NCBI GenBank assembly: GCA_946480445.1
Contig: CAMLJN010000017.1
Coordinates: forward strand, 23,624-87,623
From: an uncultured Buttiauxella sp.
GTDB lineage: Bacteria; Pseudomonadota; Gammaproteobacteria; Enterobacterales; Enterobacteriaceae
Reading direction: 5' to 3'
DNA length: 64,000 nt
Shown: positions 18,911-29,309 of the stretch, one piece after another
Layout of the letters: each line of letters begins with the position of its first letter
How positions within the stretch are numbered: the stretch's first letter is position 1
Program-made: the position numbers and the translations under genes
Notes under the pieces: model-generated
What the model saw: the letters and a program-made list of their open reading frames with translations, nothing else
Told to the model about the DNA's origin: nothing
Databases searched by the model: none

Positions 18911-21196
18911 TTAGATTTTACATGCGCCGCTTTCGCAGCCATCGTCCTGGATTGAAGGGGCCAGGTCATCCTGCGAATCTTCCGCGCCGTCACGGGTGTT
19001 CTGATAGTACAGCGTTTTCACGCCGAATTTATAGGCCGTGAGCAGGTCTTTGAGCAGCTGCTGCATCGGTACTTTGCCTGACGCGAAGCGCGAAGGATCG
19101 TAGTTGGTGTTGGCAGAAATCGACTGGTCGATAAATTTCTGCATCAGGCCAACCAGCTGCAGATAACCGTCGTTGTTCGGCATCTCCCACAGCAGCTCGT
19201 AGCTGTTTTTCAACTCTTCGTAATCCGGCACGACCTGGCGCAGGATACCATCTTTGGACGCCTTAATACTGATGTGACCGCGCGGCGGCTCAATACCGTT
19301 GGTGGCGTTGGAAATCTGCGAAGAGGTTTCAGACGGCATCAGGGCAGACAGCGTGGAGTTACGCAGACCGTGCGCCTTGATGGACTCGCGCAGCCCTTCC
19401 CAGTCCAGATGCAGCGGTTCGTTGCTGATAGCATCCAGGTCTTTTTTATAGGTGTCGATCGGCAGAATGCCCTTCGCGTAGGTGGTTTCGTTAAACCACG
19501 GGCAGGCACCTTGCTCTTTCGCCAGCTCGTTGGAGGCTTTCAGCAGATAGTACTGAATGGCTTCGAACGTTTTGTGCGTCAGATTATTGGCGCTGCCGTC
19601 GGAGTAGCGGACGCCGTGTTTTGCCAGATAGTATGCGAAGTTAATCACACCGATACCCAGGGTACGACGGCCCATAGCACCACGTTTGGCGGCAAGGATT
19701 GGGTAGTCCTGGTAATCCAGCAGCGCATCCAGAGCACGTACTGCCAGCACGGCCATCTCTTCTAGCTCGTCCAGGTTCTTAATCGCGCCCAGGTTGAAAG
19801 CGGACAGCGTACACAGCGCGATTTCGCCGTTTTCGTCGTTAACGTCATTAAGCGGTTTGGTCGGCAGCGCGATTTCCAGGCACAGGTTGGACTGGCGAAC
19901 CGGCGCAATGAGCGGATCAAACGGGCTGTGGGTGTTGCAGTGGTCAACGTTCTGAATGTAGATACGGCCCGTAGAAGCACGTTCCTGCATCATCAGAGAG
20001 AACAGCTCTACCGCTTTCACACGCTGTTTACGAATGCTGTCGTCTTTTTCGTATTGGGTGTACAGGCGTTCAAACTCGTCCTGATCGGCGAAGAACGCGT
20101 CGTACAGCCCCGGGGTGTCAGACGGGCTGAACAGGGTGATATCTTCACCTTTCAGCAGGCGGGTGTACATCAGCTTGTTGATCTGTACGCCGTAATCCAT
20201 ATGACGGACGCGGTTGCCTTCAACGCCGCGGTTGTTTTTCAGTACCAGCAGGCTTTCAACTTCCAGGTGCCACATCGGGTAGAACAGCGTGGCTGCCCCG
20301 CCGCGTACGCCGCCCTGAGAGCAGGACTTCACCGCGGTCTGGAAGTGTTTGTAGAACGGGATACAGCCGGTGTGGAAGGCCTCACCGCCGCGAATCGGGC
20401 TACCCAGCGCACGGATGCGGCCGGCGTTGATACCGATACCTGCGCGTTGGGAAACGTATTTCACAATCGCGCTGGAAGTGGCGTTAATGGAATCCAGGCT
20501 GTCGCCGCACTCGATCAGTACGCAGGAGCTGAACTGACGGGTCGGGGTGCGCACGCCGGACATAATTGGCGTAGGCAATGAAATCTTGAAGGTGGAAACC
20601 GCATCATAGAAGCGCTTCACGTAGCTTAAGCGTGTCTCACGCAGGTAGCCGGAGAACAGGCAGGCGGCAACCAGAATATAAAGGAACTGCGCGCTTTCGT
20701 AGATCTCACCGGTGACGCGGTTCTGGACCAGGTATTTCCCTTCCAGCTGTTTTACCGCCGCGTAGGAGAAGCTCATATCGCGCTCATGATCGATAAAATC
20801 GTCCATCTGCTTGAACTCTTCTTCCGTGTAGTCTTCCAGCAGATGTTGATCGTACTTGCCCAGCTCAACCATCTTCACCACGTGGTTGTAGAGTTTTGGC
20901 GGCTCGAACTCGCCGTAGGCTTTTTTGCGCAGGTGGAAGATAGCCAGACGCGCTGCCAGGTACTGGTAATCCGGCGCTTCACGGGAGATTAAATCGGCAG
21001 CGGCTTTGATGATGGTTTCATGGATATCAGAGGTTTTGATGCCGTCATAAAACTGAATGTGGGAACGCAGTTCAACCTGAGAAACCGAGACGTTGTTCAG
21101 CCCTTCAGCCGCCCAGTCCAGGACCCGATGAATTTTATCCAGATCGATGCGCTCGGTGCGACCGTCACGTTTTGTAACCAGCAGACTCTGATTCAT
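18911..21196 (-). CDS. nrdA: Ribonucleotide reductase class Ia alpha subunit
   Basis: Catalytic large subunit reducing ribonucleoside diphosphates. It has 761 residues, exactly the E. coli length. An N-terminal ATP-cone covers about residues 5-95. The active-site cysteines Cys225, Cys439 and Cys462 are verified by counting, and the C-terminal redox pair lies in CESGACKI. It is the first gene of nrdA-nrdB-yfaE; upstream DNA carries DnaA and NrdR boxes. Confidence 0.98.
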   Translation of the reverse strand: MNQSLLVTKRDGRTERIDLDKIHRVLDWAAEGLNNVSVSQVELRSHIQFYDGIKTSDIHETIIKAAADLISREAPDYQYLAARLAIFHLRKKAYGEFEPPKLYNHVVKMVELGKYDQHLLEDYTEEEFKQMDDFIDHERDMSFSYAAVKQLEGKYLVQNRVTGEIYESAQFLYILVAACLFSGYLRETRLSYVKRFYDAVSTFKISLPTPIMSGVRTPTRQFSSCVLIECGDSLDSINATSSAIVKYVSQRAGIGINAGRIRALGSPIRGGEAFHTGCIPFYKHFQTAVKSCSQGGVRGGAATLFYPMWHLEVESLLVLKNNRGVEGNRVRHMDYGVQINKLMYTRLLKGEDITLFSPSDTPGLYDAFFADQDEFERLYTQYEKDDSIRKQRVKAVELFSLMMQERASTGRIYIQNVDHCNTHSPFDPLIAPVRQSNLCLEIALPTKPLNDVNDENGEIALCTLSAFNLGAIKNLDELEEMAVLAVRALDALLDYQDYPILAAKRGAMGRRTLGIGVINFAYYLAKHGVRYSDGSANNLTHKTFEAIQYYLLKASNELAKEQGACPWFNETTYAKGILPIDTYKKDLDAISNEPLHLDWEGLRESIKAHGLRNSTLSALMPSETSSQISNATNGIEPPRGHISIKASKDGILRQVVPDYEELKNSYELLWEMPNNDGYLQLVGLMQKFIDQSISANTNYDPSRFASGKVPMQQLLKDLLTAYKFGVKTLYYQNTRDGAEDSQDDLAPSIQDDGCESGACKI

Positions 21197-21234
21197 GTGA
21201 GTTATACCTATCCGTGAAATGAGTTTTCCCCCAT

Positions 21235-21319
21235 TTATCCACAGTTGACGTCTTGTGACTAACTTTGTGGATAAATACTATATGTAGGGGTTTTTGGAAT
21301 TAATGACCGCTATATGGTG
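21235..21319 (-). promoter_or_regulatory. nrdA control region: two DnaA boxes and two NrdR boxes
   Basis: Consensus DnaA boxes TTATCCACA occur at 21235-21243 and inverted at 21266-21274. NrdR-type boxes with core CTATATGTAG (21278-21287) and CTATATGGTG (21310-21319) are spaced 32 bp, about three helical turns, as expected for NrdR. The first overlaps the likely -10 (TATAGT on the minus strand). This predicts cell-cycle and nucleotide-responsive control of nrdAB. Confidence 0.7.
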
Positions 21320-21551
21320 AGTATTCTAGTAAGTAATCGCCTGAGAACAAGTATTGATTTCGGCAATGATTTGAGGTTGTGACAGGCTGGGTTTCTCTAA
21401 GTCCACGGCACATAAGGCTTGTGACAATTGTCAATGGGATGCAAAAAAAATGATATTTTTGATCGAGTGCTGATTTCTTAAACTTAATGGATAATTGCGC
21501 AACCTGCTGCTGCGCAAAATCCATAGCATTAACCTATGACCGACGGCTAAC

Positions 21552-22271
21552 TTAACTCTCAGTGTGCAGCATATAGTTGACGTCCACGCCCGGAGCAAGC
21601 TTGAAAGTGTTGGTCAGCGGGTTATAGTGCAGGCCGGTCATATGACGTTCCCGCAGCGGCGTAGCATCGACCCAGGCCAGCAGTTCCGCAGGCTTGATGA
21701 ACTTTTTCACGTCATGCGTCCCTTTTGGCACCATGCGCAGAATGTACTCGGCACCCACCACGGCCATCAGCCAGGATTTGCCGTTGCGGTTAAGCGTGGA
21801 GAAGAACACGTGGCCGCCAGGCTTCACGAGTTTTGCGCAGGCTTTTACCACCGACTGCGGGTCGGGGACATGTTCCAGCATCTCCATACAGGTGACCACG
21901 TCATACAGGCCCCCGTGTTTATCGGCGTGCTGTTCGACCGTCTCCTGAACGTACTCAACCTGAATACCGCTCTCCAGCGCATGCAGGCGCGCGACCTGCA
22001 AGGGTTCAAAACCCATATCCAGGCCGGTGACATTCGCACCTTCGCGCGCCATGCTTTCGGCCAGAATGCCGCCGCCGCAGCCAACATCCAGCACCTTTTT
22101 GCCGAACAGGCCGCCCGAACGTTGGTTGATATAGCCCAGACGCAGCGGGTTTATCCGGTGCAGCGGTTTAAACTCGCCTTCTAAATCCCACCAGCGTGAC
22201 GCAACGGCTTCGAATTTGGCGATTTCGTCATGGTCGACGTTTTGGATTACCGGTTGGTTTTCGGCATTCAT
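21552..22271 (-). CDS. ubiG: Ubiquinone biosynthesis O-methyltransferase UbiG
   Basis: SAM-dependent enzyme carrying out both O-methylations of ubiquinone synthesis. I chose the ATG at 22271 (MNAENQPV), giving 239 residues (E. coli 240); a longer frame to 22364 reaches into the gyrA promoter region and is unsupported. The SAM-binding motif VLDVGCGGG and the EMLEHVPDP motif are intact. It is divergent from gyrA and transcribed alone. Confidence 0.97.
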   Translation of the reverse strand: MNAENQPVIQNVDHDEIAKFEAVASRWWDLEGEFKPLHRINPLRLGYINQRSGGLFGKKVLDVGCGGGILAESMAREGANVTGLDMGFEPLQVARLHALESGIQVEYVQETVEQHADKHGGLYDVVTCMEMLEHVPDPQSVVKACAKLVKPGGHVFFSTLNRNGKSWLMAVVGAEYILRMVPKGTHDVKKFIKPAELLAWVDATPLRERHMTGLHYNPLTNTFKLAPGVDVNYMLHTES

Positions 22272-22380
22272 GGGGACTCTCACTCCTTGCTCGTGAAGAC
22301 TGGGGAGTATATCAGCCTGCGTCGACGAATAAAGCGCTGTGCAAACGCGTTCGGGTTTCCCCACTACGCGCCGCTTGTGT

Positions 22381-22386
22381 TATAAT
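22381..22386 (+). promoter_or_regulatory. -10 element of gyrA
   Basis: Perfect TATAAT 46 bp before the gyrA ATG. No good -35 hexamer lies at the right distance and the surroundings are GC-rich, which would suit the supercoiling-sensitive control known for gyrA. Confidence 0.6.
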
Positions 22387-22431
22387 TTGCGACCTTTGAA
22401 TCCGGGCATACAGTAGAGGGATAGCGGTTAC

Positions 22432-25068
22432 ATGAGCGACCTTGCCAGAGAAATTACACCGGTCAACATTGAGGAAGAGCTGAAGAGCTCGTATCTGGAT
22501 TACGCGATGTCGGTTATTGTCGGCCGCGCACTGCCAGATGTCCGCGATGGACTCAAGCCGGTACACCGTCGCGTACTTTACGCCATGAACGTATTGGGCA
22601 ATGACTGGAATAAAGCATACAAAAAATCCGCCCGTGTCGTTGGTGACGTAATCGGTAAATACCACCCTCATGGTGATACCGCCGTTTACGACACTATCGT
22701 CCGTATGGCGCAGCCATTCTCTTTGCGTTACATGCTGGTCGATGGCCAGGGTAACTTCGGTTCTGTGGACGGTGACTCCGCCGCTGCGATGCGTTATACG
22801 GAAATCCGTATGTCGAAAATCGCCCACGAGCTGATGGCCGACCTGGAAAAAGACACGGTGGATTTCGTCGATAACTACGACGGCACCGAGAAAATTCCTG
22901 ATGTTATGCCGACCAAAATCCCGAACCTGCTGGTTAACGGCTCGTCCGGTATCGCGGTTGGGATGGCGACGAACATTCCGCCACACAACATCACCGAAGT
23001 CATCAACGGCTGCCTGGCCTATATCGAAGATGAAAATATCAGCGTAGAAGGGCTGATGGAACACATCCCGGGCCCGGACTTCCCAACGGCGGCCATTATC
23101 AATGGTCGTCGCGGCATTGAAGAAGCCTACCGCACCGGGCGCGGCAAAATTTATATTCGCGCGCGCGCGGAAGTGGAAGCCGATGCCAAAACGGGCCGTG
23201 AAACGATCATCGTTCACGAAATCCCGTATCAGGTAAACAAAGCCCGCCTTATTGAAAAAATCGCCGAGCTGGTGAAAGACAAACGCGTTGAGGGCATCAG
23301 CGCCCTGCGCGACGAGTCAGATAAAGACGGGATGCGCATCGTCATTGAAATTAAACGCGATGCGGTGGGTGAAGTGGTGCTCAACAACCTCTACTCCCAG
23401 ACCCAGCTGCAAACCTCTTTCGGTATCAACATGGTTGCGCTGCACCATGGCCAGCCGAAGATCATGAACCTGAAAGACATTCTTTCTGCGTTCGTGTGTC
23501 ACCGCCGCGAAGTGGTGACTCGTCGTACCATTTTCGAACTGCGTAAAGCTCGCGATCGCGCCCATATCCTTGAAGGCCTGGCGATTGCGCTGGCTAACAT
23601 CGATCCGATTATCGAACTGATCCGCCATTCGCCAAACGCTGCTGAAGCGAAAGCTGGCCTGATTGCCCGTTCCTGGGATCTGGGCAACGTTTCCGCCATG
23701 CTGGAGCGCGCCGGTGATGACGCAGCCCGCCCTGAGTGGCTGGAGCCGGAGTTCGGTATTCGTGACGGCCAGTACTTCCTGACCGAACAGCAGGCGCAGG
23801 CCATTCTGGATCTGCGCTTGCAGAAACTGACCGGCCTTGAGCACGAAAAACTGCTCGACGAATACAAAGAGCTGCTGGAGCAAATTGCCGAGCTGCTGCA
23901 CATCCTGGGCAGCGCTGAGCGCCTGATGGAAGTGATCCGCGAAGAACTGGAAGCCATGCGCGATCAGTTCGGTGACAACCGTCGTACGGAAATCACCGCC
24001 AACACCGCTGATATCAACATTGAAGATCTGATCAACCAGGAAGATGTGGTGGTCACCCTGTCTCACCAGGGCTATGTGAAGTATCAGCCGCTGACGGATT
24101 ACGAAGCGCAGCGTCGCGGCGGAAAAGGCAAATCTGCCGCACGTATCAAAGAAGAAGACTTTATCGATCGCCTGCTGGTGGCCAACACCCACGATACGAT
24201 CCTGCTGTTCTCCAGCCGCGGTCGTCTTTACTGGATGAAGGTTTATCAGCTGCCGGAAGCGAGCCGTGGTGCCCGTGGCCGTCCGATTGTTAACCTGCTG
24301 CCGCTGGAAGCCGACGAACGCATCACCGCGATCCTGCCGGTGCGTGAGTACGCGGAAGGCATCAACGTGTTTATGGCGACCGCAAGCGGCACCGTGAAGA
24401 AAACCGCGCTGACCGACTTCAGCCGTCCACGTTCTGCGGGCATTATCGCCGTTAACCTCAACGAGGGTGACGAGCTGATTGGCGTTGACCTGACCAACGG
24501 TCAGGATGAAGCGATGCTGTTCTCCGCCGCGGGTAAAGTGGTGCGCTTCAAAGAGGATGCCGTGCGTACCATGGGCCGTACCGCGACGGGCGTTCGCGGT
24601 ATCAAGCTTGCCGGTGACGACAAGGTTGTTTCCCTGATCATTCCTCGTGGCGAAGGCTCTATCCTGACCGTCACGCAGAATGGTTACGGTAAACGTACCG
24701 CCGCGGATGAGTACCCAACCAAGTCGCGTGCGACCCAGGGGGTTATCTCCATCAAGGTGACCGAGCGTAACGGCAGCGTCGTTGGCGCGGTGCAGGTGGA
24801 AGATACCGACCAGATCATGATGATCACCGATGCAGGCACGCTGGTTCGTACCCGCGTCTCTGAAGTGAGCGTCGTGGGCCGTAATACACAGGGCGTTATC
24901 CTCATTCGTACCGCGGAAGAGGAAAACGTTGTGGGCCTGCAGCGAGTCGCTGAACCGGTGGATGAAGAAGAACTGGATGCTATCGACGGCACCGTGGCGG
25001 AAGGTGATGACGACATCGCTCCGGAAGCGGAAGGTGATGACGAAGTCGCGGACGACGCGGACGAGTAA
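22432..25068 (+). CDS. gyrA: DNA gyrase subunit A
   Basis: DNA cleavage/religation subunit of gyrase, the target of quinolones. It has 878 residues (E. coli 875). The catalytic Tyr is Tyr122 (AAMRYTEIR). The quinolone region reads [10 protein letters not shown], so residue 83 is Thr (Ser in E. coli) and residue 87 is the usual Asp. The GyrA box QRRGGKG lies near residue 563, heading the C-terminal beta-pinwheel. The tail after residue 840 is very acidic (EGDDD, DDADE). A terminator follows within 60 bp. Confidence 0.99.
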   Translation: MSDLAREITPVNIEEELKSSYLDYAMSVIVGRALPDVRDGLKPVHRRVLYAMNVLGNDWNKAYKKSARVVGDVIGKYHPHGDTAVYDTIVRMAQPFSLRYMLVDGQGNFGSVDGDSAAAMRYTEIRMSKIAHELMADLEKDTVDFVDNYDGTEKIPDVMPTKIPNLLVNGSSGIAVGMATNIPPHNITEVINGCLAYIEDENISVEGLMEHIPGPDFPTAAIINGRRGIEEAYRTGRGKIYIRARAEVEADAKTGRETIIVHEIPYQVNKARLIEKIAELVKDKRVEGISALRDESDKDGMRIVIEIKRDAVGEVVLNNLYSQTQLQTSFGINMVALHHGQPKIMNLKDILSAFVCHRREVVTRRTIFELRKARDRAHILEGLAIALANIDPIIELIRHSPNAAEAKAGLIARSWDLGNVSAMLERAGDDAARPEWLEPEFGIRDGQYFLTEQQAQAILDLRLQKLTGLEHEKLLDEYKELLEQIAELLHILGSAERLMEVIREELEAMRDQFGDNRRTEITANTADINIEDLINQEDVVVTLSHQGYVKYQPLTDYEAQRRGGKGKSAARIKEEDFIDRLLVANTHDTILLFSSRGRLYWMKVYQLPEASRGARGRPIVNLLPLEADERITAILPVREYAEGINVFMATASGTVKKTALTDFSRPRSAGIIAVNLNEGDELIGVDLTNGQDEAMLFSAAGKVVRFKEDAVRTMGRTATGVRGIKLAGDDKVVSLIIPRGEGSILTVTQNGYGKRTAADEYPTKSRATQGVISIKVTERNGSVVGAVQVEDTDQIMMITDAGTLVRTRVSEVSVVGRNTQGVILIRTAEEENVVGLQRVAEPVDEEELDAIDGTVAEGDDDIAPEAEGDDEVADDADE

Positions 25069-25127
25069 TCAGCATGCTGTCGTTTGAAGCGGCTCGTTCT
25101 GGTAAAGGTTGATGTTTTTCAACCCTT

Positions 25128-25159
25128 AAAACGCCTGATGCATTGCATCGGGCGTTTTG
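25128..25159 (+). terminator. Terminator of gyrA
   Basis: Long hairpin AAAACGCC-TGATGC-ATT-GCATCG-GGCGTTTT (25128-25157) with a single internal mismatch, ending in four T residues. Confidence 0.85.
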
Positions 25160-25189
25160 CCTTCATGGCTCAACTAAAAAGGTAAAATA

Positions 25190-25576
25190 ATGGCTATCCC
25201 TGAAAAGTATGAAAATGCGGAACGTTGGGCATTCGGTGACGCTGAGTCCCAGGCGGATGAGCTGGCTAAACTGGTGCTTGAGGGGGTCAAAACGGCCACC
25301 TGTTCCAACCTCGACGGTGAAGGGATTGCCCGGCCGGGCGATGTTTTTGTGGTGGTCGATGGCAAGAATGAACCCGTTTGCGCCATAGAACTGACCAGGG
25401 TAGAGATGAGCACTTTTGATCGGGTAGACGAAGCCCACGCGCAGGCAGAAGGTGAGGGCGATAAAACGCTGGCTTACTGGCGCAAAGAGCATAAGCGTTT
25501 TTTTGAAGCCTACGATCTGTTCTCACCGGATATGACCCTGGTGCTGATGCATTTCAAGGTTATCGAAAAGTTCTGA
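25190..25576 (+). CDS. ASCH-domain protein
   Basis: 128-residue ASCH-superfamily (PUA-like beta-barrel) protein. The sequence has the typical KTATCSN strand near residue 34, GDVFVVVDGK, and the C-terminal EGEGDKTLAYWRKEH signature. ASCH proteins are proposed RNA-binding proteins and one bacterial member has been shown to act as a ribonuclease; no substrate can be deduced here. AAGG lies upstream of the ATG. It stands alone between gyrA and rcsC, a position occupied in E. coli by the unrelated yfa cluster. Confidence 0.85.
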   Translation: MAIPEKYENAERWAFGDAESQADELAKLVLEGVKTATCSNLDGEGIARPGDVFVVVDGKNEPVCAIELTRVEMSTFDRVDEAHAQAEGEGDKTLAYWRKEHKRFFEAYDLFSPDMTLVLMHFKVIEKF

Positions 25577-25740
25577 GTGCCATGGGCCGCTAATGCTGTC
25601 ATTTGCCTGCGGCTACGGCCATTCCGTTTACCGACAGCCCGTGATAGCGATAAACCAGGCCTCTTTGCCGTTGCGAGGTCTGATTTTTGCAGCTACCTTA
25701 TCGGCATCCCGAGTATTGTTTTCCCGCGACCAGGCTTAAT

Positions 25741-28590
25741 TTGAAATATCTCGTCTCTTTTCGCAGCACATTAAAAGTTTCCCGCTATTTGTTCCGGGCG
25801 CTGGCGCTACTGCTGTGGCTGCTGATAGCGCTCTTTTCGGTGTTCTATGTTGTTAACGCGCTGCGTGAAAAAGAGTCGGACATCCATCAGGAATTCAATG
25901 TCAGTTTTGACCAGGCGCAGCGCTACATCCAGCGCACCTCGGACGTGGTCAAAGAGCTGAAATACATAGCGGAAAACCGACTGAGCGCCACCAACGGCGT
26001 CTTACCGGCGATAGAACGGGACGACGGTAAGGTCGAAACACCTAATTTTATGCCGCTTTTCCCGGACTCGGACTGTTCGGCGGTGAGCGCTTCGTGGCGC
26101 AGCTCCCTGCAGTCGCTTGCCTGGTTCCTGCGCTACTGGCGCGATAATTTTTCTGCGGCCTACGATCTTAATCGCGTCTTTCTTATCGGCGGTGACAATC
26201 TTTGCATGGCGGATTTCGGCCTGCGAGAAATGCCTCTTGAGCGGGAGAAGGCGCTGAAGACGCTGCATGAACGCATCCTCAAGTACCGTAATGCTCCGCA
26301 GGATGAGCGAAGTAACAGCATTTACTGGATTGGGCAGGGATCGCGTCCGGGTATTGGCTATTTTTATACGCTGACGCCTGTCTATCTGGCAAATCGTTTG
26401 CAGGCGCTGCTGGGTGTGGAACAAACAGTGCGCATGGAAAACTTCCTCACGCCCGGAACGCTACCGGTAGGCGTGACGATTCTGGATGAAAACAGCCATC
26501 CGCTGATTGCGCTGACCGGCCCCGAAACCGGCATCGAACCTGAAGCACGCTGGGTGCAGGAGCGTCCCTGGTTTGGCTATACCTCCGGCTTCAAACACCT
26601 GGTGTTGAAGAAAAACTTGCCGCCTTCGTCGCTGAGCGTTATTTACTCTGTGCCTGTTGATATGGTGCTCGAGCGTATTCGTATGCTGATCCTGAACGCG
26701 GTTCTGCTGAACGTGCTTATGGGGATCATCCTGTTTGCGCTGGCGAGAATGTATGAGCGCAGGATCTTTATTCCTGCCGAAAACGACGCGCTACGTCTTG
26801 AAGAGCACGAGCAGTTCAACCGTAAAATCGTGGCTTCAGCGCCGGTGGGGATTTGTATTCTGCGGACCCTGGACGGCACCAATATCCTCAGTAACGAGCT
26901 TGCGCATAATTATTTAAATATGCTGACGCATGAGGACAGGCAGCGGCTGACGCAAATCATCTGCGGGCAGCAGGTTAACTTTGTTGACGTGGTCGCAAGC
27001 AACCACACAAATCTGCAAATCAGTTTTGTGCACTCGCGTTACCGAAATGAAAACGTGGCGATTTGCGTGCTGGTAGATGTCAGCGCGCGCGTCAAAATGG
27101 AAGAGTCATTGCAGGAAATGGCGCAGGCCTCAGAACAGGCGAGCCAGTCGAAATCCATGTTCCTTGCGACGGTCAGCCACGAGCTGCGTACGCCGCTGTA
27201 CGGGATTATCGGCAACCTGGACCTGCTGCAAACGAAGCCGCTGCCGAAAGGGGTCGACAGGCTGGTGACGGCGATGAATAACTCCTCTAGCCTGCTGCTG
27301 AAAATCATCAGTGATATTCTCGATTTCTCAAAGATTGAATCTGAGCAGCTAAAAATTGAGCCGCGTGAGTTTTCCCCGCGCGAGGTCATGAGCCATATCA
27401 CGGCGAACTATCTGCCGCTGGTGGTACGTAAACAGCTGGGCCTGTACTGCTTTATTGAGCCGAATGTGCCGCTGGCGCTGCGGGGCGATCCGATGCGTCT
27501 GCAACAGGTGATTTCTAACCTGCTAAGCAATGCCATTAAGTTTACCGACGTGGGCTGTATTATTCTGCAAGTCTCCGTGGACGAGAATTATCTCAGCTTC
27601 CGCGTGCGCGATACGGGCGTGGGGATCCCGGCGAAGGAAGTCACGCGTCTGTTCGACCCGTTCTTCCAGGTCGGTACCGGGGTACAGCGTAATTTCCAGG
27701 GCACGGGGTTAGGGCTTGCGATTTGCGAAAAGCTGATCAGCATGATGGATGGCGATATTGCCGTCGATACGGAGGCGGGGATGGGCAGCCAGTTTACGGT
27801 GCGTATTCCTCTGTATGATGCCCAACCCGCGCCTCTCGCGAAGGTTGATGGCCTGGCAGATAAACGCGTCTGGCTTGCCGTGCGCAATGCCTCACTCGGC
27901 GGCTATCTGGAAGCTTTGTTCGAGAAGAACAATATTCGCACCCAGCCCTATGAGGGAGAAGAGCCGGATAGCGACGATGTGATTATTACGGACGATGCGC
28001 TGGATACGCCGTGGAAAGGACGCGCGGCCATTATCTTCTGCCGTCGCCATATCGGTATTCCACAGGAGACGTCGCCTGGCTGCTGGACGCATAGCGTGGC
28101 CGCTCCTCACGATGTACTGAATCTGCTGGGGCGTATCTACAGTATTGATGTGGATGTACCAGGCAGTACCGTGGCGCTACCTTCGCTAAACGAGGTTTGC
28201 GAACAGAACGACGATATGATGATTCTGGTGGTCGATGACCATCCGATCAACCGACGGCTGCTTGCCGATCAGCTGGGGTCGCTGGGGTATCAGTGCAAAA
28301 CCGCAAATGACGGCGTGGATGCGCTCAATGTGCTGAGCAAAAACCACATTGATATTGTCCTGAGCGATGTAAACATGCCTAACATGGATGGCTATCGTCT
28401 GACGCAGCGTATTCGCCAGCTCGGCCTGACCTTGCCGGTCATCGGCGTCACGGCTAACGCGCTCGCGGAAGAGAAACAGCGTTGTATAGAGTCGGGGATG
28501 GATAGCTGCCTGTCCAAGCCTGTTACGCTGGACGTGATTAAGCAAACGCTGACGGTGTATGCGGCGAGGGTAAGAAACAGCAGAACTTAA
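25741..28590 (+). CDS. rcsC: Hybrid sensor kinase RcsC
   Basis: Inner-membrane hybrid kinase of the Rcs envelope-stress phosphorelay, passing phosphate through RcsD to RcsB. I chose the TTG at 25741 (MKYLVSFRSTLK), giving 949 residues, the E. coli length; the ATG at 25687 would add 18 unrelated residues. Order: TM1 (about residues 20-41), periplasmic domain, TM2 (about 315-335), PAS/HAMP-like linker, HisKA with the phospho-His in TVSHELRTP (near 479), HATPase (DTGVGIPAKE, GTGLGLAICE), ABL domain, and receiver domain with Asp in LSDVNMPNMDG (near 875). It is convergent with rcsB. Confidence 0.96.
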   Translation: MKYLVSFRSTLKVSRYLFRALALLLWLLIALFSVFYVVNALREKESDIHQEFNVSFDQAQRYIQRTSDVVKELKYIAENRLSATNGVLPAIERDDGKVETPNFMPLFPDSDCSAVSASWRSSLQSLAWFLRYWRDNFSAAYDLNRVFLIGGDNLCMADFGLREMPLEREKALKTLHERILKYRNAPQDERSNSIYWIGQGSRPGIGYFYTLTPVYLANRLQALLGVEQTVRMENFLTPGTLPVGVTILDENSHPLIALTGPETGIEPEARWVQERPWFGYTSGFKHLVLKKNLPPSSLSVIYSVPVDMVLERIRMLILNAVLLNVLMGIILFALARMYERRIFIPAENDALRLEEHEQFNRKIVASAPVGICILRTLDGTNILSNELAHNYLNMLTHEDRQRLTQIICGQQVNFVDVVASNHTNLQISFVHSRYRNENVAICVLVDVSARVKMEESLQEMAQASEQASQSKSMFLATVSHELRTPLYGIIGNLDLLQTKPLPKGVDRLVTAMNNSSSLLLKIISDILDFSKIESEQLKIEPREFSPREVMSHITANYLPLVVRKQLGLYCFIEPNVPLALRGDPMRLQQVISNLLSNAIKFTDVGCIILQVSVDENYLSFRVRDTGVGIPAKEVTRLFDPFFQVGTGVQRNFQGTGLGLAICEKLISMMDGDIAVDTEAGMGSQFTVRIPLYDAQPAPLAKVDGLADKRVWLAVRNASLGGYLEALFEKNNIRTQPYEGEEPDSDDVIITDDALDTPWKGRAAIIFCRRHIGIPQETSPGCWTHSVAAPHDVLNLLGRIYSIDVDVPGSTVALPSLNEVCEQNDDMMILVVDDHPINRRLLADQLGSLGYQCKTANDGVDALNVLSKNHIDIVLSDVNMPNMDGYRLTQRIRQLGLTLPVIGVTANALAEEKQRCIESGMDSCLSKPVTLDVIKQTLTVYAARVRNSRT

Positions 28591-28602
28591 AGCCGGTTAA
28601 TC

Positions 28603-28634
28603 TTCCCCCGGCGCCTGCAAAAGGGCCGGGGGAA
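28603..28634. terminator. Hairpin between rcsC and rcsB
   Basis: Perfect 10-bp stem TTCCCCCGGC/GCCGGGGGAA with a 12-base loop between two convergent genes. No T-run on either side, so it is either a weak bidirectional terminator or a 3'-end stabiliser. Confidence 0.5.
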
Positions 28635-28642
28635 GGGGAGCA

Positions 28643-29293
28643 TTACTCTTCGTCGGCCGGAGACAGGCTCACGGAAGAGAGGTAATTCAACAGAGCAATA
28701 TCGTTTTCCACGCCCAGTTTCATCATGGCATATTTCTTCTGGCTACTGATGGTTTTAATACTGCGGTTCAGCTTGAGGGCGATCTCCGTGACCAGGAAGC
28801 CTTCGGCGAACAGACGCAGCACTTCGCTCTCTTTCGGAGACAGGCGCTTGTCGCCATAGCCGCCAGCGCTGATTTTCTCCAGCAGACGTGACACGCTTTC
28901 CGGGGTGAATTTCTTGCCTTTTTGCAGCGCAGCCAGCGCTTTAGGCAGGTCAGTTGGCGCACCCTGTTTGAGCACGATCCCTTCGATATCCAGATCCAAC
29001 ACGGCGCTTAAAATAGCCGGGTTATTGTTCATCGTCAGCACGATGATGGAGATGTTCGGGAAATGGCGTTTGATGTATTTAATCAGCGTGATGCCGTCAC
29101 CGTATTTGTCTCCAGGCATGGAGAGATCGGTGATCAGCACGTGTGCGTCGAGTTTTGGGAGGTTATTGATCAGGGCTGTGGAGTCTTCAAACTCACCGAC
29201 AACATTCACCCACTCGATCTGCTCGAGGGATTTACGAATGCCGAACAGAACAATCGGATGGTCGTCGGCAATAATTACGTTCATACTGTTCAT
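28643..29293 (-). CDS. rcsB: Response regulator RcsB
   Basis: DNA-binding response regulator controlling capsule, motility and envelope genes. The ATG at 29293 (MNSMNVIIADDHP) gives 216 residues, as in E. coli. The receiver domain has phospho-acceptor Asp56 (LITDLSMPG); the LuxR-type HTH covers about 150-205. The receiver is almost identical to E. coli, but the HTH has Leu173 and Tyr188 where I recall Lys and Ser. It lies 16 bp downstream of rcsD and is probably also transcribed from a promoter inside rcsD, as in E. coli. Confidence 0.97.
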   Translation of the reverse strand: MNSMNVIIADDHPIVLFGIRKSLEQIEWVNVVGEFEDSTALINNLPKLDAHVLITDLSMPGDKYGDGITLIKYIKRHFPNISIIVLTMNNNPAILSAVLDLDIEGIVLKQGAPTDLPKALAALQKGKKFTPESVSRLLEKISAGGYGDKRLSPKESEVLRLFAEGFLVTEIALKLNRSIKTISSQKKYAMMKLGVENDIALLNYLSSVSLSPADEE

Positions 29294-29309
29294 GTAATAG
29301 GCTACCTTG

